Shown: in pieces, positions 52,052 through 63,985 of the stretch
Layout: every line of letters starts with the position of its first letter
Numbering within the stretch: the first letter of the stretch is position 1
NCBI GenBank assembly: GCA_012064415.1
Contig: SSNU01000034.1
Span: 235,713 to 299,712 of the forward strand
Origin: Gyrodactylus bullatarudis
Taxonomy: Eukaryota > Platyhelminthes > Monogenea > Gyrodactylidea > Gyrodactylidae
Direction: 5' to 3'
Length of the DNA: 64,000 bases
Notes under the pieces: model-generated
What the model was told of the DNA's origin: nothing
Seen by the model: only the letters and a program-made list of their open reading frames with translations
Databases searched by the model: none
Position numbers and translations under genes: made by a program

Positions 52052-52507
52052 TTTCAGATGTTTAACTACAAAGAATATTAAATTAGTAATATTAATGACT
52101 AGGATCTAGTCTATGATTTTGTATCATTGAATAGTGATTATTTCATTCATATCTTGTACTTCAAAAGGCCAAATGAAGCCATACATAGTTCACTAGTTCC
52201 AATCAATGACAACGTTAAATTGATCTAAGTAGAAGAATTCTCATCAAATACGTACAAGTATTAAACCAAGTTTAATTTTTATATCGAACTATTATCCCTA
52301 ATTTAAGATTATTTTCAATCGACAAATAATTAAAAAGTTTCAAATACAACACATAATAAAATAACGACTCAATAAAGCTACTTTGCAACACTGATTAAGT
52401 TTGAACATTTTCAATGAGCAAATAGATCTAGATCTGTTAATTTTAATTTACTTAAATAGATTGAGTTTATTTATTATAAAATCATAGAGAAAATGTTCTT
52501 TGGTATT

Positions 52508-53138
52508 TTACTCAGAAAAAACTCCAACTGATGCAGGTCTTAAAGTTCTATCATGCAACTTAAATCCATTTTTAATAACTTCTGCTATTGTGTTTTTCAA
52601 TTTTCCTTCGGATATGGGACACTTGAAAATAGCCTCGTGAATATTTGGATCGAATTTATCATCTACGGAAGGATTTATTTTCTCTAGCCCATGTTTATTA
52701 AATATTTTCATCAGCTGCTCTTCTGTCATCTTGACTCCTTCAAAAAGTGATTTGGAAGTTTCATTTAAATTTTCTTTCGGAAAGCTGTCTATTGCTTTCT
52801 CGAGTATATCTGAGACTTCTAATAGGTCTTTACAAAATGATTGAATCCCGAATATTTTGGCATCGTTGATTTGTTTCTGGAAACGATTTCTTAAGTTTTC
52901 CATCTCGGCAAGGGATCGCTTGTACTTGTCTTCATAATTCTTGATTTCTTCTCTAAGATTTAAAACTTCTTCGTTAATTTCTGAATTTTTAGAATCTTCC
53001 TTGATAGATTCTTCTTTTTTTTCTCCTTGAGTGGAGAAATACCTTGATCCTCTGAGAGTAATCTAATATTCATTACCTTAAATTTGATGTCTTTAGTCCA
53101 TTCAGTAGGCTAGCAGAGCGTAAAAATTTCAGCGACAT
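52508..53138 (-). CDS. GRPEL1: Mitochondrial GrpE nucleotide-exchange factor
   Basis: Releases ADP from mitochondrial HSP70 in the import motor. Exons 53138-53077 and 53051-52508; 201 residues (family about 215). A basic Ser/Leu-rich presequence (MSLKFLRSASLLNGLK) runs to RYFST, a typical matrix-cleavage site. A long helix with KYKRSLAEMENLRNRFQK follows, then the beta domain with FDPNIHEAIF and the end DRTLRPASVGV. The two exons are joined across an intron of only 25 nt (53076-53052, GTAATG...CTCAG), the only join that keeps both the presequence and the frame. It is head-to-head with KANSL3. Confidence 0.92.
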
Positions 53139-53213
53139 TTTTTAAAATAAAAGAATTTTAAAACACAATACATCTGTAAAGATCTTGTTGTTTAAAAACA
53201 CAATAATTTCAAA
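53139..53213. promoter_or_regulatory. Bidirectional promoter GRPEL/KANSL3
   Basis: Only 75 bp separate the two divergent ATGs. The gap is AT-rich with no CCAAT box, so both 5' UTRs and start sites must be very short, or overlap the neighbouring gene. Confidence 0.6.
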
Positions 53214-56028
53214 ATGAATAATGAATTTTACGAATGGGACAAGAAACGATTGCGTATACATGATGAGCACAACTATTTCAAAATATCTGATGATAGAAAA
53301 TTTGAAAGCAAGGATTGCTATCTTCTCAAGGAGCCTACCATCTCAAATGAAATCAATAATGAGGAAATAGTTGTTGTATCAGATGATGAAATTGTATTCT
53401 CATCTAATAATTTTTATCAAATTAGTGAATTTGATTTTCCAGTAGTTAACAATTCGTCTTTCCCTTACAACAGACTCAGTGAGAACAGAGAACAGCCATG
53501 GGTTTTATCAGTCTTGGACCATTTCCACAAATTAGAAACTTCACTCAGAAAGATTTTGGTAGAAATTGAATTATACTCCTTTCTTAATGAGGAATCCGTA
53601 AAAGTTTACAACAGAATTATTCTTAAAAAAATCTGTCGAGTTATCAGAAAGTGTTTTGCTCAAGCTCATTGGAATTTCGAGTGTGTTATTCTTATCCATT
53701 CTCATGCGTTGAACTACTTGGATGCAGATTTATTGCAAATATATACAAAAGGCTACACAGAACTCAATAGGACCAAAAAGATCAATATCCTGCTTCATCA
53801 TATCAATAGTGAAGTATCTGAAAGGAATTTGGTCAGTCGAATCGATCACGAAAGTTTTCTTCATTTGATAACAAAGAACTTGAGTCTATCTGAAGAATCT
53901 TTTTCTCTGCCAAAAATCTGCTCTTTGTTAAATACAAATAATGAGGGTTCTAAAAATATCGATACTGAGCTCGAAGAGATCAAAATGGAAGCACTATGTC
54001 CGTATCCTTCCTCAGGTCCAAATATGTCAATTCAAAACTTGATTTGCTCGGCATTGAATCGTCATGCATTCAATGGTAATCTTACCCCTTCTTTTGTATG
54101 CCTAACCTATCCGTTCAACTGTTCAGCCGGACGACTCTGTAATCATATTTCTTATCTCAATCAAATGGGAAATGTTAGCCTAGAGTCTCCTGAAGAACAG
54201 TCATGTGATACGCTTAGACTTCGATTACGTCTTTTTACACGTCGTGTGATTTCGGTTCTTGAAGAACAGCGTAGTGGTCCTGTTTTTGTTGTTGGATTTG
54301 GGCTTGGAGGTGTTTTAGCTCTGATTAGTCTTCTTCATTTATCTAATAACATTTCAAAACTTGGCCTACCATCAGATGACACGAACAAAGATAAAAATAG
54401 AGGTAAATTGAATGTTTAAACTATATTTAGAGGTCAAGAAAATCGGACTTTCCGGAGTACCTATCAGCTCAAATAACTCCTGGTTATCTGGATTTATATC
54501 TCTAGGTATGTTCTCATTGATTATTTGATTAAACTTGATTGAAATCAAACAGTATTAATTATAATTATTCCCATTAGGTATTCCCTTGTTGGGTATCAAG
54601 GGAGATAGGGGATGTCCAATGGATCCACTTCTATCTTTTGATTCGAGATACTCTGGTCTATTTGTAGTTGGATCCGAGTCTAGACTTGGAAATGAAGATC
54701 ATATGCGAATATTCAGGAATAAGTTATTGAATAAAAGTAAACAAAATAATGCTGAAATCTCACCGGTTGGCATGAGAATACTTAGCGTCAAGGGTGCCGA
54801 TCAGTTTTTACGAATAAGACCTTCGAAAGCAAAAAAATGGATGATATCTCAAGAAATGGTTGACAGATCCATAGGCGTGAGTTTATTCAATATTCTGGAA
54901 AATCTCGTTATAGACTAACATTTTTCATTTCAGTTCCATATTGCACAGTTTGTTGGCGATTGCAAGCAACAATTTCTTGCTTATCAAAAAAATCAATTGA
55001 ACAACTCTAGTCAATCATCGACAACTGTTTCATTCTATCCCACAATCTCCCAATCATCTCCAATACACTATACAAATGTCCAAGGATCTCCACTCTCTAA
55101 TCAAATTTCAGAGGAAACTAATTCTCCCAATAATTCGCTCAATTCCTACAAGTAAGATATTCAAATATTTCCCATTATTGTTTATCGAAATTTTTTCGAG
55201 TGTTAATCTTATCATACCTTTATTAAATCTCTCTCATTCGCTTTTAGTACTGCAGAAGATTACCAAAACGTTTTTGGGCCTCCATCAGCAAAATATATGA
55301 GACACAATAACAGTAGCTCAGATATTCAAGAATCAAAGAGTAAGTTTCAATACAACTAATCAGTTCACATTCAATCTCTTAGTGAGCTCTCCTTTTACTT
55401 ACTAGCTCTCATGGTTCAAAATATTCTAACGCAACAAACCAATCGTCCATCTTCTTCCTCATCATCTGCGACAATATTTCGAACATTTACTCAATCAAAT
55501 AATAATTCACATTTCATCACCAATAACAATGCAAAGGCACAAAATATTCAATCGGTCACGTCTAATCGTTTTGCTCAGATGCAACGTTCTCAGCCCAGAA
55601 TACTCCAGACATCTGGGTCTTTTCCTAACTCCCTAAATGTAGTAACAAATCTCAACTCCTTGTTAATTAATACCAAGAATAAACCGTTGCCCACTTTTGC
55701 AATCAGCCTGCAAAATTTACAAAATAAAATATCTGTAAGATATTTCTGAAATTTTCTCGAGTTATTTAGTGCTAATTTAAAAAAATTTTAGAACCAGGAA
55801 AACCAAACGAGTCCACGAACTCTATCTTTCTTGAATAATCTACCATTGAATCAAAGAAATGTTCAATTGACTGTTCCGCAAAATCAACAAAGCTGGGAAA
55901 CTTCCAATTCGCCTATTACCCAGGGAAATCAGAATCGCCTTTCAAGAAGGAAGACAGGTCATGCTGAACAGAGAAAAAATCATTTATTGCGTAAACAAAT
56001 GTATGAAGAGAATCCTGATGAATTTTGA
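53214..56028 (+). CDS. KANSL3: KANSL3, NSL histone-acetyltransferase complex subunit
   Basis: Nuclear scaffold of the MOF/KAT8 NSL complex. Seven exons: 53214-54402, 54431-54505, 54578-54876, 54934-55151, 55248-55339, 55406-55734 and 55792-56028; 812 residues, phases all consistent. An N-terminal helical region precedes an alpha/beta-hydrolase-like fold (about residues 260-520) with TPSFVCLTYPFNCSAGRL, VFVVGFGLGGVLAL at the nucleophile elbow, SLGIPLLGIKGDRGCPMDPL and GADQFLRIRPSKAKKW. The elbow has no Ser, as in other KANSL3 proteins, so no hydrolase activity is expected. The last 250 residues are Ser/Asn/Gln-rich and end in a basic patch (SRRKTGHAEQRKNHLLRKQ). The first intron is just 28 nt (54403-54430). 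Confidence 0.88.
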
Positions 56029-57492
56029 TTCAAAATTCTTGAATGAAATTTATTTAGCTGTAGAAAAATTCATTATATGATTTTCTAAATTTATTACTAA
56101 TATATTCTCATTATATTCAGCATGAAAATCGAAATATTTCATTATTATCTACTCTTCATTGCCCTAGAAAATATCTCTTATTCTCAAGTGCATCGAAATA
56201 ATACAACGAATTCCACTATTATATTGAAAGTACAAAAAAGTTATCCACTTAATAAAAAACAGCTACATTCATCCCAATAACCACTTTAAGATTGATTTTT
56301 TAAGCATAACTTCCAAATAAAATTGTTTTAAACATCATCATTGCTTGTGAGTATGTTTTTGAATATAAGTTATCAATTTTTGAAAAGAAATCTCCATCTT
56401 AATGTCCTTATATGGTGTTTGGAGAATCGGGTAAATTCTTCAACTATGAGGATTATAATTTCTCTTAAAATTTTGATTAATTAGTGTAAAATCCATTGAA
56501 TTAATGATTTTCAGCCCCAGAAAATGTATCAGTAAAAAGGAAATAGCGTTAAATCAATGGAATCTAAAGATCAGTCATTTCACCTTTTAATTGTTAGAAA
56601 TTTAAATTTTTAAATGCCATTTTCGAAATTCTGCTAACTTAAAGAGGTTAGTGGGATGACTGTATTAATGAAAAAAGATATAATTCTTGAAAAGGAAAAT
56701 TATTCCAAGTTTAGCATTTTCAATAGTTTATTAATCTCAAAGATGAATTATATTAGGAAATCTCTCGAAAACGGTGAGATTAGTTGTCATCCAAAGTCTT
56801 CTGGGAGTAGTATGATAGTGAGTCTTGCAAAATTCTAATAATCATTAGAAATATTCGGCAGAAATCCAGAAAAAGGCAGAAGAGGTTGTAAACACATGTT
56901 ATCAAAAGGACTTTAATTTTTATTTTCAATCATCAAACATCACTTTTTTATTAGCCTTTATGACAAATATTTCAAAGTAACTGGCATTATTTTATTTCAA
57001 AAGCACTGTGGATATATGGTTGAAAGAGAAAAAAATACTATGACCACGATAAAGACGAGTGTCAACAAGTCAAATGCAATCATTATCGAAATGTAAGTGC
57101 CAAAAACAGTTCATGACGATATATAGATGATCTGCAACGAACTAATCAAAGTTGCTTGTGCTTACAAAAATTGTGGATTTTTACCTGATCCATATTACGT
57201 GGCATGCGTTTTAGAGGGAAAATGTATAAAAAAAAGACCGTATAAAATCTTGAATTACAAATCTTTCTTTAATAATGCTTATTCTGGTTTAATAGAGTGG
57301 AATTTTACATAACTGTCATGGAGGGTATTTTATTCAATACAGATTTTCATAATTTTCAAGACTAATAAAAATTTTTTGCCTTCTCATTTTAATTTGAAAT
57401 ATATCATTTAATACAGAGAAACAAGAACAAAATATCATTTGAGAGTTTGGTTGAATATATTTGGCGAATTTTCATAATTGCTAAAATACGTT
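56029..57492. other. Intergenic, no gene recognised
   Basis: Between KANSL3 and UGP2. Two short ORFs (56656-56838 and 57127-57312) have no motif and look random. Confidence 0.45.
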
Positions 57493-60400
57493 ATGAGATT
57501 GCGTCACGTAAGTAAATTTTTATGATATTTCTGCGTTAAAATTGTCTTATTCATATGAATTGCACATCAAGGAACTAAATAATTCTTATCATCCATCTAT
57601 TAGGAGAGCTCTCTGTTCAAAGATCTCACTCTACATGATGCAGAAGCTAGACTTAAAAGTGAACTCAATGAGATAACGAATAAGATTAAGGATGAATTTT
57701 CTGAAGAAAAAGAATCCTTCAAAATTGAAATGGAAGGTTTTCAATCTCTCTTTAAGCGTTATTTGTATGATACTGACTGCGAAATTGATTGGAATAAAAT
57801 CGAAAGTATCCCAAAAGACCTTGTGAGTGAAGTTTAAAATATATGTAAATTATCTCATTAATCCTCAGATTAACCAATTGAATTCTTAAGGGACAATTCT
57901 AATAGTTCTAAAAGTTTTATTAAAGTTTCACAATTTATTATTATACAATTGATTCTTAGGTAATCGAAACTATAGGGCTCCTATTATAGGGGTATATTAA
58001 GCAATAAATTATCATTAATTTTAATAACTTAAATGCTCTTATTGAATAGAACGAAATTCTCAACAAAATCCGGCATTTCACAAGAAAATACGAATTTAAT
58101 TTCGTTTTATGCATTTCACTATCAAAATCCCTAATTAGCCTATTTCTTGACTATAGATCGTGAATTCCATGTGATTAGTACGACCAAAAATTAAGATTAT
58201 TTAATTCAGATAGTCTATCACCTCTATCGCTGTAATTAGATCCTCAAAATTTGCGCTGAAACCCAATCTTCAATAGAATCTCAGATCATTTCATGGTTAC
58301 TCAATGCTCTTAAATATTCTTCTGCTAATTCTTTAAAATTAACCATATTATAAAAAAGCTCTGAAATTTTTATTTTTTTAATCTTCTCTAGAGAATCATA
58401 ATTTAGCAAAAAAATAATTTTTTGATTTTGATATGTTTATAATTCTAATTTTAGTGATATACACGCTATTTCTTCGGACTGAGGCCCCGTTACTGGGGTG
58501 GCTATTGAGTTTTAATTTCGACTATAAAAGCAAAGATTTATACAAAAATCTTTTTCTTTAAACAACTCAAGAAAGATGAACATCTTTTGGAATCCAGACT
58601 ATAGGAAACACTTTCAAGATTTGAAGAAAAAAAATTCTAGAGAAGAACATTTTTGAAAAATTCTAAATGAGATTTTTAGAATCCCCTTGATAAAGGGTTG
58701 AGTTTCAAATTCTCAATACGTTCTAGGGATTTAAAATTTTTTATAAAATGTTTAATGCTGATAATTAATTACCTCTTCTAATTTTGACTCAAAAACACAA
58801 CTTTTGATCCCCTTCAGTATCCTCTCACTTATGAATCAAAAGATTTTTCAAGTTAAAGTTACAAGATTCATTCCTAGCTCAGAATAAAAATTCATAGGAA
58901 AACAGAATTTTTATCCCTCTGACTATGCCGCTTTCCGGTAAGACATTAAATAGAGTGAGATACCCCGTGCTATGATTCCATCAGTTTCAAACAAGGCCTC
59001 AAATTGTCTTCCTTGCAACCTGTCTGGCTCATGAGAGTTTCAAGCTCCCTAATTCCTTACAACTGTTACATTGAGCAATCCCAACCCACAACCAGCATTA
59101 TCCCTCTTCTAGCCAGATTTAAACATGTGTTAGAGAATATCCTACCAAGATGCGTCTTCCTTCAGAAACTCATACCTATTAATGAAGACCTCTGTAGAAA
59201 CTATTTTTCGTAAAATTTCATAATTATGGTTTTCATCAACTTTATGAAAATTAATTTCTATTTGAAAATATAGGAATCTTATGCCAATTTTTAATCCAAA
59301 AATATTTTTGATAGAAAACTTAATTTATTTAGTAGAATCTCGAGGTAAAAATAAAATTTATACAAATATGAATCTTGGTTATTGAATACAATATGGTTTA
59401 ATGAAATAATTCGGGTTTATATCTGGTGTTGGTGGAATTAGCATGTAAAGAAAGGCGCATATGTTGTGAATTTGCAAACTCGAGATGGAGTAGATGTCAA
59501 TGTTGAAACTGGTCTTCAGGACAAGAGTGTTGTTGAGAAGGCACGTGAACTTCAATTTATTCCTGGTAAGGCATGGGGATGGCGAGAGTTCTTTGCATTG
59601 AATCTGGAGAGAAATAGAGAAGGCAAGTCTGCGAGTCCAGAGAGGAAAGAGTTGAGCCTTAGCTAGCAGGATACGGTATATACAAAAATATACATGTAAT
59701 CTTTATGATTTTTGGAAAGTGTGCCTTATAACCAGGATTTCAATAACATCTTCATCATTCTCGAGTTCCCATTTTGATATTATACTAAATTAGTTGATCA
59801 TTTAGAAGCGATGTTCATCTTCTTAAATACGTATACTTGTTCAGTAGCATTCAACCATGTACTACCAGTTATTGCAATTTAAAACCAAGCATATGATCAT
59901 TAAAAAAATCTCATCTGGTACAAACAAAAACTTTAGATACATCACTATTTAAAGGAATGAACGATCTAAATTTCTAACCTAAGCAGCTCAAGTTTAAAGC
60001 CTAAAAACTTCAAGAGTCATGCAAAATAAAAATTGATCATCTGGAATAAATTGACAAAGGTAATTAAAATCTGAGATATCTTCATATCTTTAAACGGGGA
60101 AAAAATAATCTGAATTTAACTTTTCTCATTTGCAGACCTTATTTCATAATTAGTATAAAAAATTTTCACAGAAAATATTTATTTTGAAGAAATCACGGGC
60201 TTGATTTTACAAAAATATCAGGTTCTTTAAAAAGAGTGAAACATAACTACTAGTAACTAGACTCTAAAATGATTACAGATCCAGAGTTACGAGCACTTGA
60301 AAGACATTGAGGCTAATACAAATGTGAACTCATACTTGGAGAAATTAGTCGTTGTTAAGCTTAATGGTGGCCTTGGCACTTCAATGGGTTGCAGTGGACC

Positions 60401-63008
60401 AAAGTCAGTCATTCAAGTTCGAGACAATCTCACCTTTCTCGATTTGACAATACAACAAATTGAGAATTTGAATGATCATTACGCCTGTGAAATTCCCTTG
60501 GTTTTAATGAATTCTTTTAATACCTATGAGGATACAAAAAAAGTCATCAAAAAGTATGAAAAAATCAATGTACAAATATCTTCTTTCTTGCAAAGCACTT
60601 ATCCGAGATTAAATCGGGAATCTCTCCTACCACTGACTAGTGAGTTTTTTTTGTATTTATTTGAATTTCTAAGATGCGTCAATCTCGAAATTTTTATTGA
60701 TTTGAGGAAATTGAAGCAATAAAATAAAGATATTTGGGATCAAGATTAGATAAAATATTCAAATTTTTCAATAGAAGCTCCAAAAGACCCAACAATTTAA
60801 TGGAAAATTGAAAATTTCTAATTTTGAATGAGAAATTCAGATGGTCCGATTTCTCACAATAATGACTTCTCTGAACTTGGTTGGTCAAATCCAAGATGTT
60901 TGTCTAAAGTTGGACCCAAATTTCGATATTTAATTGCTTCAATTTCTCGAGTTTAATCATTGAAAAAGTGGAAATTTAGCAAATTTTGGAAGTTCAAAAA
61001 TGGCCTGATATTTTTACGAGATCGAATTTTTTTCATTCCAACATTTATTTATTATGGGACCCAAAATAATAATTTTGCTTCTTACTATCCAAATTATTGA
61101 ATTATCATCTTCATGCCAACTAGCTCTAATATAAGATTATGAATAAAATGTACAATGATCACCTTATTTTAAAGATCAACCCTACAAGGCATTAAATGGA
61201 AAGACTTATATGGGTGAGGAAAGCTTGCCCCGATCTAACTATGCTTGGTACCCTCCTGGCCATGGAGACTTCTACAGATCTTTTGTTAATAGTGGTCTGG
61301 CCGAGAAATTTTTGGCAGATGGTAAAGAGTGGATATTCCTTTCGAATATAGATAATCTTGGTGCAGAGGTTGATCTAAAGATACTCAAATATCTTATTGA
61401 TTCAAATATCGATGGTAAGGAGATGGAATTTCTCATGGAGGTCACTGACAAAACAAGAGCAGACATCAAGGGTGGTACTCTGATAAAATATGGAGATAGT
61501 CTACAACTGCTTGAAATTGCCCAAGTGCCCAAAGAAAAAGTTGACGATTTTGTAAGTGTGAGAAAATTCAAAATTTTCAACACCAACAACCTATGGATAA
61601 ATCTTCGAGCTCTTATTGATATTGTAAAAAGTGGCAAAATGCAATTGGAAATTATCAAGAATCCAAAAACCCTAGATGATGGTACGAATATAATTCAGTT
61701 GGAAGAAGCTGCTGGTGCGGCCATCAAGAATTTCAAAGGTGGAGCAGGTAAGTCGAACTTTTGATTTATAAAAATCTAATGGAATCACTTAACATGAATG
61801 GTGAATGCCGTCTTGAAGGAAATTTAACTCTCAAAGTCCCACAGTGATAGTTCTATCATTTTAGCAACTCATTATTGTTGATTCAAGCCTCAGAAAAAAT
61901 ACTTCGTTTACCACCCCCATTCGATAGGAAATTTATTAATCTCCTGGAATACGCAAAGATCTTGGCTCTATCATTCGTCAAACTCGTCCTATACTAACTA
62001 AAAGAGAATTGATTTTTTTCAAAAAATTAAACGTTTTTTTGAAAACCTACTTCTCAGGGTCTCATGGGTAAAAGGTAAGATAACTTCTATCAAAGAATCA
62101 TACCTGTAGAATTCGAATATGCAATTCGCTAAAGCTACAGAGATAGTCTTTTTTTGAATCGAGAAATGACCCAATTTCAAATCGATAACTCGTAGGTTCG
62201 TAATTAGCGTACTCACCAACCATAGGAAAGACAATTGATTGAATGTGATTCGTGAAAAAAAATTCTCTGGTATTAAATAGAGACTTAAATATTACAATCT
62301 CTAATGGGTATTTTTCACAATATGAATTTATTAATTTTTCATCAAGTAATTTTACTTCAAAGTACAAAACCTTGATAAATAATTATCAATCGACCTTCTA
62401 GACAAATGCAGTGTATTCAAAAAGTCGATGCCAGTCATGTAGCACATTTCTTGAATGAAATTCGCACAAAAATCGGCAAGATTACAGATTAGTCCAAAAA
62501 TTAAAATTAGACATCATATTCTTATCATTGAATTATGATTGAATGAAATCAATTTTTCATGTATACAGGTATTAACGTGCCTAGAAGTCGTTTCCTTCCT
62601 GTCAAAACAACATCTGATCTACTTTTGGTCATGTCAAATCTATATGAACTTCATAGAGGCTCCCTAAGAATCTCTGAAAAGAGAAACTTCCCTACAGTTC
62701 CTCTGGTGAGACTGGGTAAGGACTTTAAAAAAGTTCAAGACTTTCTTGATCGTTTCGAGAGCATCCCTGATCTTCTTGAATTGGACCAATTGACAGTTTC
62801 TGGGAATGTTTTCTTTGGAAAAAATCTTCAATTTAAGGTGAGATTTTTGCCCTTCAATATGTATGAAAATATTAATAATTATTTTTATATTTTCATTCAG
62901 GGTTCAGTTATTGTGATAGCAAATCCTGGAGAATTTATCAACTTTCCATCCGGTAGTTGCCTGGAAAATAAAATTGTCTCAGGAAATTTGAGAATTTTAG
63001 ATCACTAA
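57493..63008 (+). CDS. UGP2: UTP-glucose-1-phosphate uridylyltransferase
   Basis: Makes UDP-glucose from UTP and glucose-1-phosphate for glycogen and glycan synthesis; cytosolic. Six exons: 57493-57507, 57604-57822, 60279-60639, 61175-61747, 62569-62837 and 62901-63008; 514 residues (human about 508), phases consistent. The start MRLRH is a 5-codon exon with a good GTAAGT donor; other starts are possible. Seen: VVVKLNGGLGTSMGC (nucleotide loop), VPLVLMNSFNT-like VLMNSFNTYEDTKK, AWYPPGHGDFYRSF, FLSNIDNLGAEVDL, FKIFNTNNLWINL, NVPRSRFLPVKTTSDLL with the catalytic-site Lys, and the C-terminal beta-helix ending SGNLRILDH. Introns three and four carry a fold-back copy and an inverted TTAA-MITE. A Penelope-like fragment follows about 300 bp after the stop. 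Confidence 0.95.
59419..59669 (+). other. Unusual GC-richer ORF in a UGP2 intron
   Basis: From about 59442 the frame reads HVKKGAYVVNLQTRDG, then ELQFIPGKAWGWREFF, and stops at 59669. It follows an AATTAG acceptor-like site, and its composition is less AT-rich than the flanks. The WGWREFF block is faintly like the end of MATH domains, but too short to assign. It could be a retroposed gene piece or an unrecognised exon. Confidence 0.25.
60710..61130. repeat. Dispersed fold-back family copy
   Basis: Contains ATATTTGGGATCAAGATTAG and ends near CATCTTCATGCCAACTAG, matching the family termini at 32.9 kb and 44.1 kb. Within a UGP2 intron. Confidence 0.45.
61824..62276 (-). mobile_element. TTAA-MITE, full-length inverted copy
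   Basis: TTAA at both ends. Read on the minus strand it matches the family from the left terminus (near ATTACGAACC) through GAATTCTACAGGTATGATT, TAGTATAGGACGAGTTTGA and the right end ACTTTGAGAGTTAA. At about 450 bp it is the longest complete copy here. Confidence 0.7.
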
Positions 63009-63279
63009 GTAGAAGAGAGAAAGAAAAAGACACCTGAGATAGCAATTTAGTCATGCGATAAACCCAGAAAAACATGCATTATGATATTCTTAAAAGAGAC
63101 AATCATTTTTATCGTTAAATAAAATAATAATTTTTATGATTTAAACATGACATTCTGAAGCAGAAAATTTTTTTCTGTATTTGAACACGATCTTTTAACG
63201 CTAGGGATTCAGTCGTCAAAAATATTTTTGGATTCTTCGATTGAACGACTTCTAATTTAAGAGTTCTATACAATGAAAT

Positions 63280-63985
63280 TATATTTAAAAAGTTTTTAAT
63301 TTTCACAATTTTCATGAAACTCAATTTCAAAGGAGATGGCTTCAGCAATGATTTAAGGAGAAAGTTAACTGATCTCATCAATCAACATTATAACAACGTA
63401 CAATTGAAAATTTTATTCAAAACTAAGAGATTGTTTAACCTGATCCATAAAGATTTACTCGAACTTCAAGAGAAAACTCTATTGATTTATAAATTCCAAT
63501 GTGACTGTGGAGCTACATATATAGGTCGTACAATTAGGAAGTTATCAACTAGAGGGAACGATCATCTTAAGAAAGATACAGCAGTGACCAGGCATCTAAG
63601 ACAGGAAGGGCACGAAGCTTCAATTTCAAACTTTTCAGTTCTATACAAAAATGCAGGGGATGACAGTACTGATGTTTGGGTGAAGGAGAAAATCTTCATA
63701 AATCTATATAAACCAAACTTATTTGTCCAAAAAAACTATTTTTATAATCTTCAACTACCTTGGCCTATGTGAGCTTATTCACTTTTCTCTCCACTGTTAC
63801 TAATTATTGGAGAGTTTTGGTGTTTTTTCAGCTCACATTATATTCTTATATTCTTTGAATTTTACTATTTCTTTCATAATTTGTAAATTATTATCTTTAA
63901 TGAATTCTTAACTTATATCATTTTTAAAGTATTGCCACTGATGATGCTTTATGAAATGTACATATGGCCCTAATATATATCTTAT
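63280..63985 (+). mobile_element. Penelope-like element, 3' portion
   Basis: The endonuclease ORF is followed by a 3' tail that recurs inverted at 28.5 kb and, diverged, at 1.7 kb. The reverse transcriptase part is absent upstream (UGP2 ends at 63008), so the copy is 5'-truncated, as is usual for target-primed insertion. Confidence 0.7.
63314..63772 (+). CDS. Penelope-type GIY-YIG endonuclease, C-terminal fragment
   Basis: 152 residues. The first 50 correspond to the linker after the reverse transcriptase (FKTKRLFNLIHKD). Then comes the EN core with LIYKFQCDCGATYIGRTIRKLSTRGNDHL (Cys-x-Cys before the YIG, as in Penelope elements), AVTRHLRQEGH and KEKIFINLYKPNLFVQK. No stop interrupts it, unlike the copy at 28.5 kb. 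The upstream part of the polyprotein is missing, so it is not expected to be functional by itself. Confidence 0.65.
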   Translation: MKLNFKGDGFSNDLRRKLTDLINQHYNNVQLKILFKTKRLFNLIHKDLLELQEKTLLIYKFQCDCGATYIGRTIRKLSTRGNDHLKKDTAVTRHLRQEGHEASISNFSVLYKNAGDDSTDVWVKEKIFINLYKPNLFVQKNYFYNLQLPWPM

